A stretch of DNA of 64,000 nt. It comes from JAYOEY01 sp038120295. Lineage in GTDB: Bacteria; Pseudomonadota; Alphaproteobacteria; MPNO01; UBA2964. The notes below the pieces were generated by a model. The model ran no database searches, had not been told where the DNA came from, and was given only the letters and a program-made list of their open reading frames with translations. Of the stretch, positions 1-8,854 are shown piece by piece; positions within the stretch are counted from its first letter, which is position 1; the number at the start of each line of letters is the position of its first letter. The DNA lies in NCBI GenBank assembly GCA_038120295.1, contig JAYOLL010000019.1, forward strand, positions 1-64,000, given 5' to 3'. The translations under genes were made by a program, and so were the position numbers.

Positions 1-84
1 GGGGAGAGCGGTCCAGACAATGAACGCGATGAAAGCGGGACGTAGGTCTAAAGGCGTCGATCGAGTGGATAAGGATAAGGACAT
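1..84 (-). CDS. N-terminal fragment of an unidentified protein, cut by the window edge
   Basis: On the minus strand an ATG at 84 opens a frame that stays open to base 1 (28 codons). The peptide starts with a short polar segment (MSLSLSTRSTPLDL) followed by a hydrophobic run (AFIAFIVW), which suggests the first segment of a membrane or exported protein. A GGAGT-like ribosome-binding site lies upstream. It would lie downstream of parB on the same strand, 66 bases away. The fragment is too short to assign a family. Confidence 0.35.
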   Translation of the reverse strand, partial: MSLSLSTRSTPLDLRPAFIAFIVWTALP

Positions 85-150
85 GTTGGGGGCTTACTCC
101 TTATTTCGGGGCGCGCAGACCGAATGTTGCGGTCCATTTTTGTGGAATTC

Positions 151-1107
151 CTATTCTTCCCATTGGCGGGCAGGTGCGCCGAGCCGGCGGATGATTTCAT
201 CGAGCTGTTCGAGGGTGCGGTAATCGATACTGACGCTGCCGCCGTTTTTTCCGAACGCAATATTGACCTTAAGTCCGAGGACATCGCTGAGCATGCGTTC
301 CAGAGCAATGGTGTCGGGGTCCTTGGGTTTTGGCTTTGCCGAAGCGCGGTCGGCGGACGGAATTCGCTCCTGTTTTGCGAGCTGCTCGGCCTGACGAACG
401 CTCAGGCCCTTTTTGACTATACGGTCGGCGATTTTTGCGGCGGCGGAAAGGCCGATGAGGGCGCGCGCATGTCCAGCCGTGAGACGACCCTCGGCCAGAT
501 GCTGCCGTACTGAGTCGGGCAAGGTCATGAGGCGCAATGTGTTGGCGATGTGCGAACGGCTTTTTCCGACGACCTCGGAAAGGGTTTCCTGGGTGTGGCC
601 GAATTCGTCGATCAGGCGCCGGTATCCCTCCGCCTCTTCCACGGGGTTTAGGTCGGCGCGCTGGACATTTTCTACGATAGCGACTTCGAGGACACCGACA
701 TCGTTGAGGTCCTGGATGAGCACCGGGACTTCATGGAGTTTCGCGAACTGGGCCGCGCGCCAGCGGCGTTCGCCGGCGACGATTTCATACCGGTTTTCCT
801 CACCCGCTGCGGGGCGGACGAGAATAGGCTGGAGGATGCCGCGTTGTTTTACGGACTCGATGAGGGAATCCAGGTCTTCTTCGGCGAACCGCCTGCGCGG
901 CTGAAGCGGGCTTGGGCTTATGTACTCGATGGGGAGCTTTACGAGTCCGTCGCGTTGGGCAGCGCGTGTTGGCTGGTTTTCGGGTTTGGGAGATTCGACC
1001 GTGTCGTCGCCCAGGAGGGCCGATAATCCGCGTCCGAGCTTTCGGGCGACGGGCCGCGACGCCGTTTGAGATGCGTTTCCGGCGGGCGTGGCAGGATCGT
1101 CACTCAT
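151..1107 (-). CDS. parB: Chromosome-partitioning protein ParB
   Basis: ParB binds parS sites, spreads as a CTP-dependent clamp and works with ParA to move the new origin to the cell pole. The 318-residue product has the N-terminal ParA-contact box (KLGRGLSALL, residues 23-32), the ParB/Srx CTPase motif GERRWRAAQ at 112-120 and a helix-turn-helix around 165-190 (ETLSEVVGKSRSHIANTLRL). The frame is open further upstream, but the ATG at 1107 overlaps the parA stop and gives the normal family length, so I chose it. The same strand order parA-parB and two parS sites nearby support the role. Confidence 0.96.
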   Translation of the reverse strand: MSDDPATPAGNASQTASRPVARKLGRGLSALLGDDTVESPKPENQPTRAAQRDGLVKLPIEYISPSPLQPRRRFAEEDLDSLIESVKQRGILQPILVRPAAGEENRYEIVAGERRWRAAQFAKLHEVPVLIQDLNDVGVLEVAIVENVQRADLNPVEEAEGYRRLIDEFGHTQETLSEVVGKSRSHIANTLRLMTLPDSVRQHLAEGRLTAGHARALIGLSAAAKIADRIVKKGLSVRQAEQLAKQERIPSADRASAKPKPKDPDTIALERMLSDVLGLKVNIAFGKNGGSVSIDYRTLEQLDEIIRRLGAPARQWEE

Positions 1108-1984
1108 TTGATTTACCTTTCTCCATTTTCTTTGGGTGGAGGATTTCCCGCGCGAGGCGGATATAGGCCTGCGATCCCGGACACCGGTAGTCGTAAAGCA
1201 GAACCGGTTTTCCGTGCGAAGGCGCTTCGGACACCCGGACATTGCGTGGAATGACCGCCTGGTAAACGACGTTGCCGAAATATTCGCGGACATCTTCAGC
1301 AACGAGGGTGCTTAACCGGTTTCGGGAATCGTACATGGTAAGCAGGATGCCTTCGATGGCCAGGCCAGGATTGAAGGCGCGCTGAATCCGGTCGATCGTC
1401 CGCACGAGGGCGCTCAACCCTTCGAGTGCGAGATATTCGCACTGGAGGGGCACGAGGACGCTGTTTGCTGCGGTGAAAGCATTAAGCGTCAGGAGCCCGA
1501 GCGCGGGCGGACAATCGATCAGGACATAATCGTATTGCGGTAAATTTCCCGAATCCGTTTCAGGATTGGGCGACAGCGCCGCGAAAGCATCGCGTAACCG
1601 GAATTCGCGTCGCTCCAGCTCCACGAGCTCAAGCTCGGCGCCCGCCAGATCCTGCGAGGCGGCGATCAGGTCCAGCCCCGGCACCGCTGTGCCTACTATA
1701 GCGTCGTTCAACGGCGCGCCGTCGATCAGCACCTCGTAGCTGCCGCTTGCCACCGCGTCCCTGTCGATACCGATACCGGTCGAAGCATTGCCCTGGGGAT
1801 CGAGGTCGAAAAGCAACACACGCTTGCCGGCAGCTGCCAGGGCCGTAGACAGGTTGATCGCGGTTGTTGTTTTGCCGACGCCGCCCTTCTGGTTTGCGAC
1901 GGCAATGATCCTTGCAGCCTTGGAAGCCACTGATTCTTCCGGGATATCAGCCGGGATATCAGCTGTTGCCGGTACTTCCGCCAC
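1100..1984 (-). CDS. parA: Chromosome-partitioning ATPase ParA
   Basis: This is the Walker-type ATPase of the ParABS system, which forms an ATP-dependent gradient on the nucleoid that pulls ParB-parS complexes. The 294-residue protein has the deviant Walker A box KGGVGKTT at 33-40, the DLDPQGNAS stretch after it, and a Walker B-type DYVLIDCPP region. The start is GTG at 1984, four bases after the rsmG stop. The C-terminus overlaps the parB start by eight bases, so the two are translationally coupled. The N-terminal ~22 residues before the fold are Pro/Ala-rich. Confidence 0.96.
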   Translation of the reverse strand: MAEVPATADIPADIPEESVASKAARIIAVANQKGGVGKTTTAINLSTALAAAGKRVLLFDLDPQGNASTGIGIDRDAVASGSYEVLIDGAPLNDAIVGTAVPGLDLIAASQDLAGAELELVELERREFRLRDAFAALSPNPETDSGNLPQYDYVLIDCPPALGLLTLNAFTAANSVLVPLQCEYLALEGLSALVRTIDRIQRAFNPGLAIEGILLTMYDSRNRLSTLVAEDVREYFGNVVYQAVIPRNVRVSEAPSHGKPVLLYDYRCPGSQAYIRLAREILHPKKMEKGKSNE

Positions 1985-1987
1985 GCG

Positions 1988-2614
1988 TCAGTCCCCCGAT
2001 TCAAGTGAGTGCAGATCCCGAATTTCAAGGATAACGCCGTCGCCGAAAGTCACGCTGGGATGGCGCATCACCTGCATTGTCCAGTTTTTTTGAGCCTCGG
2101 TCAATTCTTCCTCGGCCCGGGCGCCCTTGGGAAAAAGAAAAATCGTGTTATCGGTCGCAAAGCGGTGGGCATAGCCGAGCAGCCGTTCCAGAGGCGCCAG
2201 CGCCCGCGCAGTCACGACGTCGGCCATGAATGGCTGAACCGCTTCAATGCGCCTTTTATGAACGGTAGCCGGTGCGCCGGTCGCCCGCGCGGCCTCCTGC
2301 AGAAAGCTTGCTTTCTTGCCAACGGATTCGATCAGGTGGACTGGTTTTTCAAGAAGAATGGCCATCACCAAGCCGGGCAGACCGGCGCCGCTACCGAGGT
2401 CCGCAATCGTTTCGGCCGGGGGCGGCACAAGCCGGGCAACCTGGACGGAATCCAGAATGTGACGCCGCCAGACATCCCCCATCGTATCGGGACCGACAAG
2501 ATTTATGCGGGTTTGCCAGCGGGCGAGCAGGTCGACATAGATTTTCAGACGGCCCAGTGTTTCACGTGAAACATCGTGCTGTTCGGCCAGTTCTTCAGGC
2601 GAAAGGGGCCTCAC
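1988..2614 (-). CDS. rsmG: 16S rRNA (guanine-N7) methyltransferase RsmG (GidB)
   Basis: RsmG uses S-adenosylmethionine to methylate N7 of G527 in 16S rRNA; its loss gives low-level streptomycin resistance in many bacteria. The 208-residue product contains the SAM-binding glycine motif ADLGSGAGLPG at 71-81. Translation starts at a GTG that overlaps the mnmG stop (GTGA). The first ~20 codons carry a perfect parS site, so the coding sequence doubles as a ParB-binding site. It lies in the conserved series mnmE-mnmG-rsmG-parA-parB. Confidence 0.95.
   Translation of the reverse strand: MRPLSPEELAEQHDVSRETLGRLKIYVDLLARWQTRINLVGPDTMGDVWRRHILDSVQVARLVPPPAETIADLGSGAGLPGLVMAILLEKPVHLIESVGKKASFLQEAARATGAPATVHKRRIEAVQPFMADVVTARALAPLERLLGYAHRFATDNTIFLFPKGARAEEELTEAQKNWTMQVMRHPSVTFGDGVILEIRDLHSLESGD
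2558..2573. promoter_or_regulatory. parS centromere site (ParB binding), copy 1
   Basis: The 16-base palindrome TGTTTCACGTGAAACA is a perfect match to the widely conserved bacterial parS consensus. It lies inside the 5' part of rsmG, about 1.5 kb from parB and about 15 kb from the probable origin at 17258-17710. ParB is expected to nucleate here. Confidence 0.95.
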
Positions 2615-4479
2615 GCTGCATCGGCCCCGCGACGGCGTGGTCGCACATGCCGCAGCAGCGCTGTAATCGCCGCCGGCGTAACACCGGGAATCCGCGATGC
2701 CGCACCCAGACTCGCGGGCCGTGCGCGATCGAGCTTTTCGCGAACCTCGTTCGACAGCCCGCCGACGGCGGTGTAATCCAGACCGGCCGGCAATCGAAGC
2801 GCCTCATCGCGGCGCAGAGTCTCGATATCGGCTTTCTGCCGCTCGAGATAACCGGCATAGCGCGCCTCGATCTCGATCTGCTCCGCAGTTTCCGCGGACA
2901 GAGCGGCCAACTCAGGCCACATGGACACCAGATCGGCGACGGACAGACCTTTCTGCGCAAGCACCTGATCGGCGCGGCGCGGCACCCCGTCCTGAGCCAC
3001 CGAAAAACCTGCCCTGGCAAGCGCGGACGGGCTCGCCGTCAGCGAAGCGACCAGATCCCGCCCCTCCTCCAGCGCCTTTCGTTTGACCTCGAACACGCTC
3101 GAACGCTCAGTGGAAACGCAACCGATCCGCATGCCAAGGGGCGTCAACCGCTGATCCGCGTTATCTGCCCGAAGAAGGAGGCGATACTCCGCCCGGGATG
3201 TGAACATCCGATAGGGTTCGGCGGTACCACGCGTCACCAGGTCATCGACCATTACACCGATATACCCGTCAGCGCGATCAACCTCGAAGGCCTCACCGCC
3301 GCTCGCAGAAAGCGCTGCATTAAGTCCCGCGACAAGCCCCTGGGCTCCGGCCTCCTCATATCCTGTGGTGCCGTTAATCTGACCCGCAAGATAGAGCCCC
3401 GGCACCTGTCGCGTTTCGAGCGTCGGTCCAAGCGCCCGAGGATCGACGAAATCGTACTCGATGGCGTAACCCGGCCGGATCATCCGCGCCCGCTCCAGCC
3501 CGGGAATGGTCTTCAGCATTTCGAGCTGAACCTCCTCCGGAAGGCTGGTCGAAATGCCGTTGGGATAAACCGTATCGTCGTCCAGCCCTTCCGGCTCCAG
3601 AAAAATCTGATGACGCGACCGATCGGCAAATCGTACGACCTTGTCCTCAATAGACGGGCAATAGCGCGGGCCGGTCCCCTCTATCTGCCCCGAATAGATT
3701 GGCGCCCTGTCCAGGTTGTCCCTGATAATCCGGTGCGATTCCTCTGTCGTTTCGGTGATATAACAATCGATCTGCGGTGTCTCAATCCGCTTCGTCAAAA
3801 AGGAAAACGGCACGGGAGGGTCATCGCCCCGCTGACGTTCAAGCACCTCCCAGCCGATGGTCCGACCGTCAAGCCGCGGCGGGGTTCCGGTCTTAAGCCG
3901 CCCCAGAGGAAATCCGATCCTTTCCAGCGACCGCGCCAGCCCGACGCTCGGCTCATCTCCAACACGCCCCGCCGGCCAGGTCCGCTCCCCGACATGAATC
4001 ATGCCCCGCAAAAACGTCCCGGTCGTCAGCACGACACGGCCCGCCCCGATGCGGGTTCCCGACGCTGTGACAACTCCCGAAACCGCCCCATCGGAATCGA
4101 GGAGCAGATCCTCAACCGCCTCTCCTATTATCGTAAGATTTTCCTGCTCGTTCAGAAGATTCTGGATCGCTTCCCGATAAAGCTTTCGGTCGGCCTGCGC
4201 ACGCGGCCCCTGAACCGCGGGGCCTTTGGACCGGTTGAGCATTCTGAACTGGATCCCGGCACGATCGATCGCCCGCGCCATTATCCCGTCAAGCGCATCG
4301 ATTTCCCGGACGAGATGACCCTTCGCCAGCCCGCCGATCGCGGGATTGCAGGACATCTCGCCGATTGTCTCGATCCGGTGTGTCAGGAGCAGGGTACTGG
4401 CCCCGACACGCGCCGAAGCCGCCGCCGCCTCGCAGCCGGCATGCCCTCCGCCGATAACTATGACGTCAAAGGAGTCCAT
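2611..4479 (-). CDS. mnmG: tRNA uridine-34 5-carboxymethylaminomethyl modification enzyme MnmG (GidA)
   Basis: MnmG is the FAD- and NADH-using partner of MnmE; together they install carboxymethylaminomethyl groups on wobble U34 of certain tRNAs, using methylene-tetrahydrofolate. The 622-residue protein begins with the dinucleotide-binding motif GGGHAGCEAA (residues 10-19) and has the expected length. I chose the ATG at 4479 (MDSFDVIVIGGG) over a TTG eight codons upstream because it places the FAD motif at the usual distance. The stop overlaps the rsmG GTG start. A parS site separates it from mnmE. Confidence 0.96.
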   Translation of the reverse strand: MDSFDVIVIGGGHAGCEAAAASARVGASTLLLTHRIETIGEMSCNPAIGGLAKGHLVREIDALDGIMARAIDRAGIQFRMLNRSKGPAVQGPRAQADRKLYREAIQNLLNEQENLTIIGEAVEDLLLDSDGAVSGVVTASGTRIGAGRVVLTTGTFLRGMIHVGERTWPAGRVGDEPSVGLARSLERIGFPLGRLKTGTPPRLDGRTIGWEVLERQRGDDPPVPFSFLTKRIETPQIDCYITETTEESHRIIRDNLDRAPIYSGQIEGTGPRYCPSIEDKVVRFADRSRHQIFLEPEGLDDDTVYPNGISTSLPEEVQLEMLKTIPGLERARMIRPGYAIEYDFVDPRALGPTLETRQVPGLYLAGQINGTTGYEEAGAQGLVAGLNAALSASGGEAFEVDRADGYIGVMVDDLVTRGTAEPYRMFTSRAEYRLLLRADNADQRLTPLGMRIGCVSTERSSVFEVKRKALEEGRDLVASLTASPSALARAGFSVAQDGVPRRADQVLAQKGLSVADLVSMWPELAALSAETAEQIEIEARYAGYLERQKADIETLRRDEALRLPAGLDYTAVGGLSNEVREKLDRARPASLGAASRIPGVTPAAITALLRHVRPRRRGADAA

Positions 4480-4531
4480 CGCCCGATCCTCTCCGGCCCT
4501 CAATTAGGCGGACCCGTGCCGCCTGTCAAAA

Positions 4532-4547
4532 TGTTTCACGTGAAACA
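4532..4547. promoter_or_regulatory. parS centromere site (ParB binding), copy 2
   Basis: A second perfect TGTTTCACGTGAAACA lies in the 83-base gap between mnmG and mnmE, about 2 kb from the first copy and about 13 kb from the probable origin. Unlike copy 1 it is intergenic. Two identical 16-mers near parAB strongly support an active ParABS centromere. Confidence 0.95.
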
Positions 4548-4562
4548 CCGCCCCCGGTGATT

Positions 4563-5897
4563 TCACTTTCCGATGCAGAACTCGGAAAAAATCACGTCCA
4601 GAACGTCTTCTACGTCCACGCGCCCGGTAATCCGACCCAACGCCGACACCGCCAAACGCAAATCCTCTGCCTTCAAATCCACAGAATCCGTAGCACCCGC
4701 CCGATCCAGCCCTTCCAGACACAACTGAAGAGCAATCCGATGCCGTTCCCGCGTCAACGGAACACCCCCCGCGCCCCCCAGCAATTCGGAAACCCGTGCC
4801 GTAAGCACCCCGATCAACGCATCGACATTCTGCCCGGTCCGCGCCGACACAAACACAGCGTCTTCCCCTGGAACCCCCTCGCACCCAAGATCGATCTTGT
4901 TACATACCGTTATACTGTCAGCCCCCAGGAAAGCGCGCGCCGCCCCATTCAACCCTGTCGAACCGTCGTACACAACGAGCCTGAGATCCGCGCTCCGCGC
5001 CACGACTTCCGCACGCCTCACCCCTTCCCGCTCAATCGAGTCTTCCGACTCCCTCAACCCGGCAGTATCGGCAACGGTGACGGCAAACCCGCCGAGATCC
5101 AGCCTGACCTCGACCACATCCCGCGTCGTACCCGCCCTCTCCGAGACAATCGCCGCATCGCGTCCCGCCAGCGCGTTGAGCAGGCTCGATTTCCCGACAT
5201 TGGGCGCCCCGACGATCGCTACACGCAACCCTTCCCTTATCCTTTCTCCACGCTCTGAACCCGCAATATATTGTGCTACAGTGCCCTTCACCTCCAATAT
5301 ATTGCGATCTATTTCGGCAAAGAGATCATCCGGCAGGTCTTCATCGGGAAAATCGATGGCCGCTTCCAGCCGGGCAAGGGTGTTCAACAGACCAACCCGG
5401 ATCTCTTCAATACGATCCCCCAGAGCACCTTCCATCTGCCGCAGGGCCTGACGCCGCTGCGCTTCTGTTTCAGCCTGCACCAGATCGGACAATGCCTCGA
5501 TCTCGGACAGGTCCATTTTGCCGTTCTCAAGCGCCCGCCGGGAAAACTCCCCGGGATCTGCAAACCGAAACCCGCGACTGACCGGATCTCGCAATCCGCC
5601 CAGCGCCGAACACACAGCGCCAAGCGTCGCCCGACCGCCATGAATATGGAGTTCCGCCACATCTTCCCCTGTGAAGCTGTTCGGCCCAGGGAACCAGAGA
5701 GCAAGACCTTTATCGAGAAGGTCTCCGGTTTCCGGATCCACCATACGGCACCGTATGGACCGTCTTGGCTCCAAACTCGACAAGCCGCAAATCGCCTGCA
5801 ACGCCAAAGATGCCCCTGGACCCGAAACCCGGATTATCGCAACACCAGACAACCCCTGGCCCGTCGCCGGCGCAAATATCGTATCCCTGTGGTCCAT
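4563..5897 (-). CDS. mnmE: tRNA modification GTPase MnmE (TrmE)
   Basis: MnmE is a dimeric, K+-activated GTPase that partners with MnmG in U34 tRNA modification. The 444-residue product has the N-terminal tetrahydrofolate-binding domain, a helical domain, an inserted G domain with P-loop GAPNVGKSS starting near residue 230 and NKID near the expected G4 position, and the C-terminal FCIGK tail whose Cys (441) is conserved in the family. The start ATG at 5897 gives the family N-terminus MDHRDTIFAPAT. In most relatives rho lies close upstream; here an accessory block intervenes. Confidence 0.96.
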   Translation of the reverse strand: MDHRDTIFAPATGQGLSGVAIIRVSGPGASLALQAICGLSSLEPRRSIRCRMVDPETGDLLDKGLALWFPGPNSFTGEDVAELHIHGGRATLGAVCSALGGLRDPVSRGFRFADPGEFSRRALENGKMDLSEIEALSDLVQAETEAQRRQALRQMEGALGDRIEEIRVGLLNTLARLEAAIDFPDEDLPDDLFAEIDRNILEVKGTVAQYIAGSERGERIREGLRVAIVGAPNVGKSSLLNALAGRDAAIVSERAGTTRDVVEVRLDLGGFAVTVADTAGLRESEDSIEREGVRRAEVVARSADLRLVVYDGSTGLNGAARAFLGADSITVCNKIDLGCEGVPGEDAVFVSARTGQNVDALIGVLTARVSELLGGAGGVPLTRERHRIALQLCLEGLDRAGATDSVDLKAEDLRLAVSALGRITGRVDVEDVLDVIFSEFCIGK

Positions 5898-6038
5898 GAG
5901 GCTTCTTGCCTGACACGATGCAATCCCGCAATACGAAAAGCGCGATCAAAAAACAGGAAATCTCCCAAAAAACACACACGCAGCACCAATCGTAACAATT
6001 GTGATACAAACCAGAGAAAAATAACCCAGCCGACAAAG

Positions 6039-6953
6039 ATGCCAGCAGCGCCAACAACAAAGCCGCAATCCGCCATCAAGGGCATCGTCTGTATGACCAT
6101 CGGCACCATGGTCCTGACAACCCATGACGCGGTCAGCAAACTCCTTCTCGACTGGCTTCATGTCGGCGAAATCATCGCCTGGCGCGGCCTTCTTTCCATC
6201 CCGATCGTCCTCCTTCTCGTACGGATCGAAGGCGACCCTCTTTCGACCCTGAAAAGCACCGCGCCGCTTCAGACCTTTTTGCGCGGCTTTTTCGGCCTGG
6301 CCACCAGCGCCCTCGTCATCCTGTCCTTCAGCGTCATGCCGCTCGCAGACGCCCTCGCGATCATTTTCTCTTCCCCCATCATGGTAACCGTGCTGTCGGC
6401 GGTCTTTCTGAAGGAACCGGTAGGGTGGCGCCGCTGGGGAGCGGCATTCGCAGGATTCGGCGGCGCCATTCTCATCGTCGGACCCGGCTTCGAGAACGTA
6501 GGATGGTGGGCCCTGGCCCCCCTTGGCGCCGCCCTCGCCTCGGCCCTGCGCGATATCATCTCCCGACAGCTGGGTCAGGCAGATACCGGCCCCTCCATCC
6601 TTTTCTGGACGATGATCGTTTCAATGACAGGCGGCATGGCCACCCTGCCAGTAACAGGGCTGAGCCCCACCACACCCGCTGTCTGGGGCATGATCGGAAT
6701 CACCGCGATCCTGATCGCCCTTGCCTACCGGCTGAACATCGCCGCCTTCACGCTTGCCTCGGGCGCGATCGTCGCCCCGCTGCGCTACCTCTCCCTCGTC
6801 TGGGCTGCCGCGCTCGGATATTTTTTCTGGAAAGACATTCCTTCCCTCCAGGCAACCGCCGGCGCGATCGTCATCATCACGGCCGGCCTCTATATATGGA
6901 AAAGGGAAGCCGCAATCGAACGCGCGGCCGGGACTCAACAGGAAAATTCCTGA
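6039..6953 (+). CDS. EamA-family (DMT superfamily) membrane transporter
   Basis: A 304-residue, strongly hydrophobic protein with about ten predicted membrane helices arranged as two EamA repeats, as in drug/metabolite exporters of the RhaT/YdcZ type. Visible features include GWRRWGAAFAGFGGAILIVGP in repeat one and the C-terminal helix with LYIWKRE. The frame is open further upstream, but the ATG at 6039 (MPAAPTTKPQ) gives a short cytoplasmic N-terminus and the family length. The substrate cannot be told. It is the first gene of a plus-strand block inserted between mnmE and rho. Confidence 0.85.
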   Translation: MPAAPTTKPQSAIKGIVCMTIGTMVLTTHDAVSKLLLDWLHVGEIIAWRGLLSIPIVLLLVRIEGDPLSTLKSTAPLQTFLRGFFGLATSALVILSFSVMPLADALAIIFSSPIMVTVLSAVFLKEPVGWRRWGAAFAGFGGAILIVGPGFENVGWWALAPLGAALASALRDIISRQLGQADTGPSILFWTMIVSMTGGMATLPVTGLSPTTPAVWGMIGITAILIALAYRLNIAAFTLASGAIVAPLRYLSLVWAAALGYFFWKDIPSLQATAGAIVIITAGLYIWKREAAIERAAGTQQENS

Positions 6954-7120
6954 CCTGTCCGGATCCGACGTCGCAGCCCATCAAAAAAACGCGGTCAAAT
7001 TTTCGTCATTTTTGTCGACGATCAAATTCCTGGGTGATAGCCTTTTTTTCGGTAGCAGAATTACGGCTATCGCCGATCAAGCAAGACGCACGAGCGTCGA
7101 CCACAACAGGGAGAAAAATC

Positions 7121-8152
7121 GTGTTTAAATCACTTACAGCCACAGCAACCGCTGTCGCCGCCCTTGCGGCCTTCAGCATGCCAGCCACGGCGATGGATTA
7201 TTTTAAAGGAAAGACCATCACCGTTCAGGTCCCGTCCGGTTCCGGCGGCACCTATCACGTCTATTGCCAGCTCGTTCAGCGCAATATCGGCAATTACATT
7301 CCGGGCAAGCCCGATGTGCTGATCCAGAACATGCCGGGCGCTGGCGGCGCAAAATCGGCAAACTATATGGCCAACGCCGCGCCCAAGGGCGGCGAAATGA
7401 TCGCCATGGCCGCGCCTGGCATTGTCACAACACCGCTGGTCCGCAAGGTCCATTACGATGCGCGCAAGTTCGAGTGGCTAGGCGCCCCGGCAGCCCGCGC
7501 CGCCGGCATCTTCTACTGGCACACAGCGGGCATCACCAAGCTGCAGCAGATTATCGACAAGGAAACCACCATCGCCAGCAGCGGCTTCGCGTCTTCGGGC
7601 TCGATCTTCCCGCGTCTGGTCAACGCCACCCTCGGCGCCAAGATGAAGATCATTCTCGGCTACAAGGGCGGCGGGGCCATGAACCTGTCGATCGAAAAGG
7701 GCGAAACGCAGGGCCGGAACAACTTCCTGTCCGGTTTCACCGGCGTCCGTCCGACCTGGCTGCCGCAGAAGAAGATCATTCCGGTCATCATGTACGGACC
7801 CAAGTCGGATTCAGAATTCGTCAAGGGCGTCCCGCATCTCGGCGATCTTCTCAAACCCGGCACGATGGAGCACAAGATGTTCACCGTGCTGAACACCAAC
7901 CTGAATGTCGGCCAGGCGTTCTACGTCCCGCCGGGCGCGCCGAAGAATGTCGTCTCGATCCTCGAGAAGTCCTTCGTCGCGATGATGGCCGATCCGGAAT
8001 TCAAGAAACGGGTTCTCGCCCGCCGGGTCGAGCACTCGCCGGTTTCTGCCGACCAGATTCGCGGCTACATCAAGGAAGGCTTCGCCGCGGCGACGCCTGA
8101 CGTGGTCGAGCAGATCAAGAAGCGTCTCTATACCAAGAAGAAAAGCTCCTGA
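7121..8152 (+). CDS. Tripartite tricarboxylate transporter (TctC/Bug) substrate-binding protein
   Basis: A 343-residue periplasmic protein with a clear signal peptide (hydrophobic core ATATAVAALAAF, cleavage likely after PATA, residue ~24) followed by the Bug-family opening DYFKGKTITVQVPSGSGGT and the QNMPGAGG motif that contacts the carboxylate ligand. The start is GTG at 7121 with a GGGAG ribosome-binding site eight bases upstream. No tctA or tctB membrane partner is nearby, and a terminator follows, so it is a single-gene unit. TctC proteins capture organic acids; the ligand here is unknown. Confidence 0.85.
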   Translation: MFKSLTATATAVAALAAFSMPATAMDYFKGKTITVQVPSGSGGTYHVYCQLVQRNIGNYIPGKPDVLIQNMPGAGGAKSANYMANAAPKGGEMIAMAAPGIVTTPLVRKVHYDARKFEWLGAPAARAAGIFYWHTAGITKLQQIIDKETTIASSGFASSGSIFPRLVNATLGAKMKIILGYKGGGAMNLSIEKGETQGRNNFLSGFTGVRPTWLPQKKIIPVIMYGPKSDSEFVKGVPHLGDLLKPGTMEHKMFTVLNTNLNVGQAFYVPPGAPKNVVSILEKSFVAMMADPEFKKRVLARRVEHSPVSADQIRGYIKEGFAAATPDVVEQIKKRLYTKKKSS

Positions 8153-8177
8153 TCTCCTGACCGGGACCTGAAACGGG

Positions 8178-8208
8178 AACGGCCCCTCCATCGAGGGGCC
8201 GTTTTCTT
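8178..8208 (+). terminator. Rho-independent terminator after the TctC-like gene
   Basis: An 11-bp perfect stem (8178-8188 with 8193-8203), GC-rich, with a four-base loop CATC, followed by a T-rich run TTTTCTT. It starts 26 bases after the stop codon. The inverted arm also ends near the convergent ridA gene. Confidence 0.85.
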
Positions 8209-8248
8209 ATGATATTGCCCCGACAATATCGTATTTTATTTAAATAAA

Positions 8249-8641
8249 TCAATCACCTACGAAAGCAACCGCCTCGATCTCCACCATCCATTCCGGATCG
8301 ACCAGCGCCGCCACGGCAACCTGAGTACTGGCCGGGTAGGGCTCCTTGAACGTTTCCGACCGGACCTGGTTGACCGCATCACGATAGCGGATATCAGCGA
8401 CGAACACGGTGATCTTGATGACATCGTCGAGCGTCGCCCCTGCCTCGGCCAGAACCTTGCCGATGTTGGCGAACACCTGCCGCGTCTGCCCGGCGGCATC
8501 TCCCTTGCAGACTGTCTGGTTGTTCTCGTCCCACGGAATCTGACCGGCGACATGAATCAACCGCCCGTTCGAAACTTCCCAGCCCGGGCTATAGCTCCCC
8601 TTGGCGTTAACCCCTCCGGGCTGCAGCACACGTTTCGGCAT
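8249..8641 (-). CDS. RidA/YjgF/YER057c-family protein
   Basis: A 130-residue single-domain protein of the Rid family, whose best-known members hydrolyse reactive enamine/imine intermediates released by PLP enzymes. It shows the family features SNGRLIHVAGQIPWD, the helix with GQTRQVFANIGKVLAEAGATLDDV and the C-terminal strand VEIEAVAFV. The Arg of the canonical RidA active site (PASTQVAV preceded by RSETF) cannot be confirmed by eye, so it may belong to one of the other Rid subfamilies. It lies on the minus strand, convergent with the TctC-like gene. Confidence 0.88.
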   Translation of the reverse strand: MPKRVLQPGGVNAKGSYSPGWEVSNGRLIHVAGQIPWDENNQTVCKGDAAGQTRQVFANIGKVLAEAGATLDDVIKITVFVADIRYRDAVNQVRSETFKEPYPASTQVAVAALVDPEWMVEIEAVAFVGD

Positions 8642-8854
8642 TACCCTGATCTCCCTTCTGTTTCCTGACCGGAGGAAAGCCTAAACCGAAACTCCAGCGC
8701 AACGAAGACCCGAAAACACACAGAACAGGAGAACCCGCATCGCCAACGGATTTCATATCCGGGCTCATCAAATCAGAACCGCCGCCCTATATCAGCCTTT
8801 GCGTCCCTCTTTCCCATTTCATACCTTGCCACCGAACAAAGTCCCGGAGACATC

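Noticed and set aside
2272..4560. Very long plus-strand open frame (over 750 codons) across mnmG
   Set aside because: It is antisense to mnmG, whose protein is a clear full-length family match; the plus-strand product is rich in Arg/Pro and matches no family. Such frames are usual in GC-rich DNA.
5271..6038. Long upstream extension of the DMT transporter frame
   Set aside because: It is antisense to mnmE and lacks membrane helices or family motifs; ATG 6039 gives the correct length.
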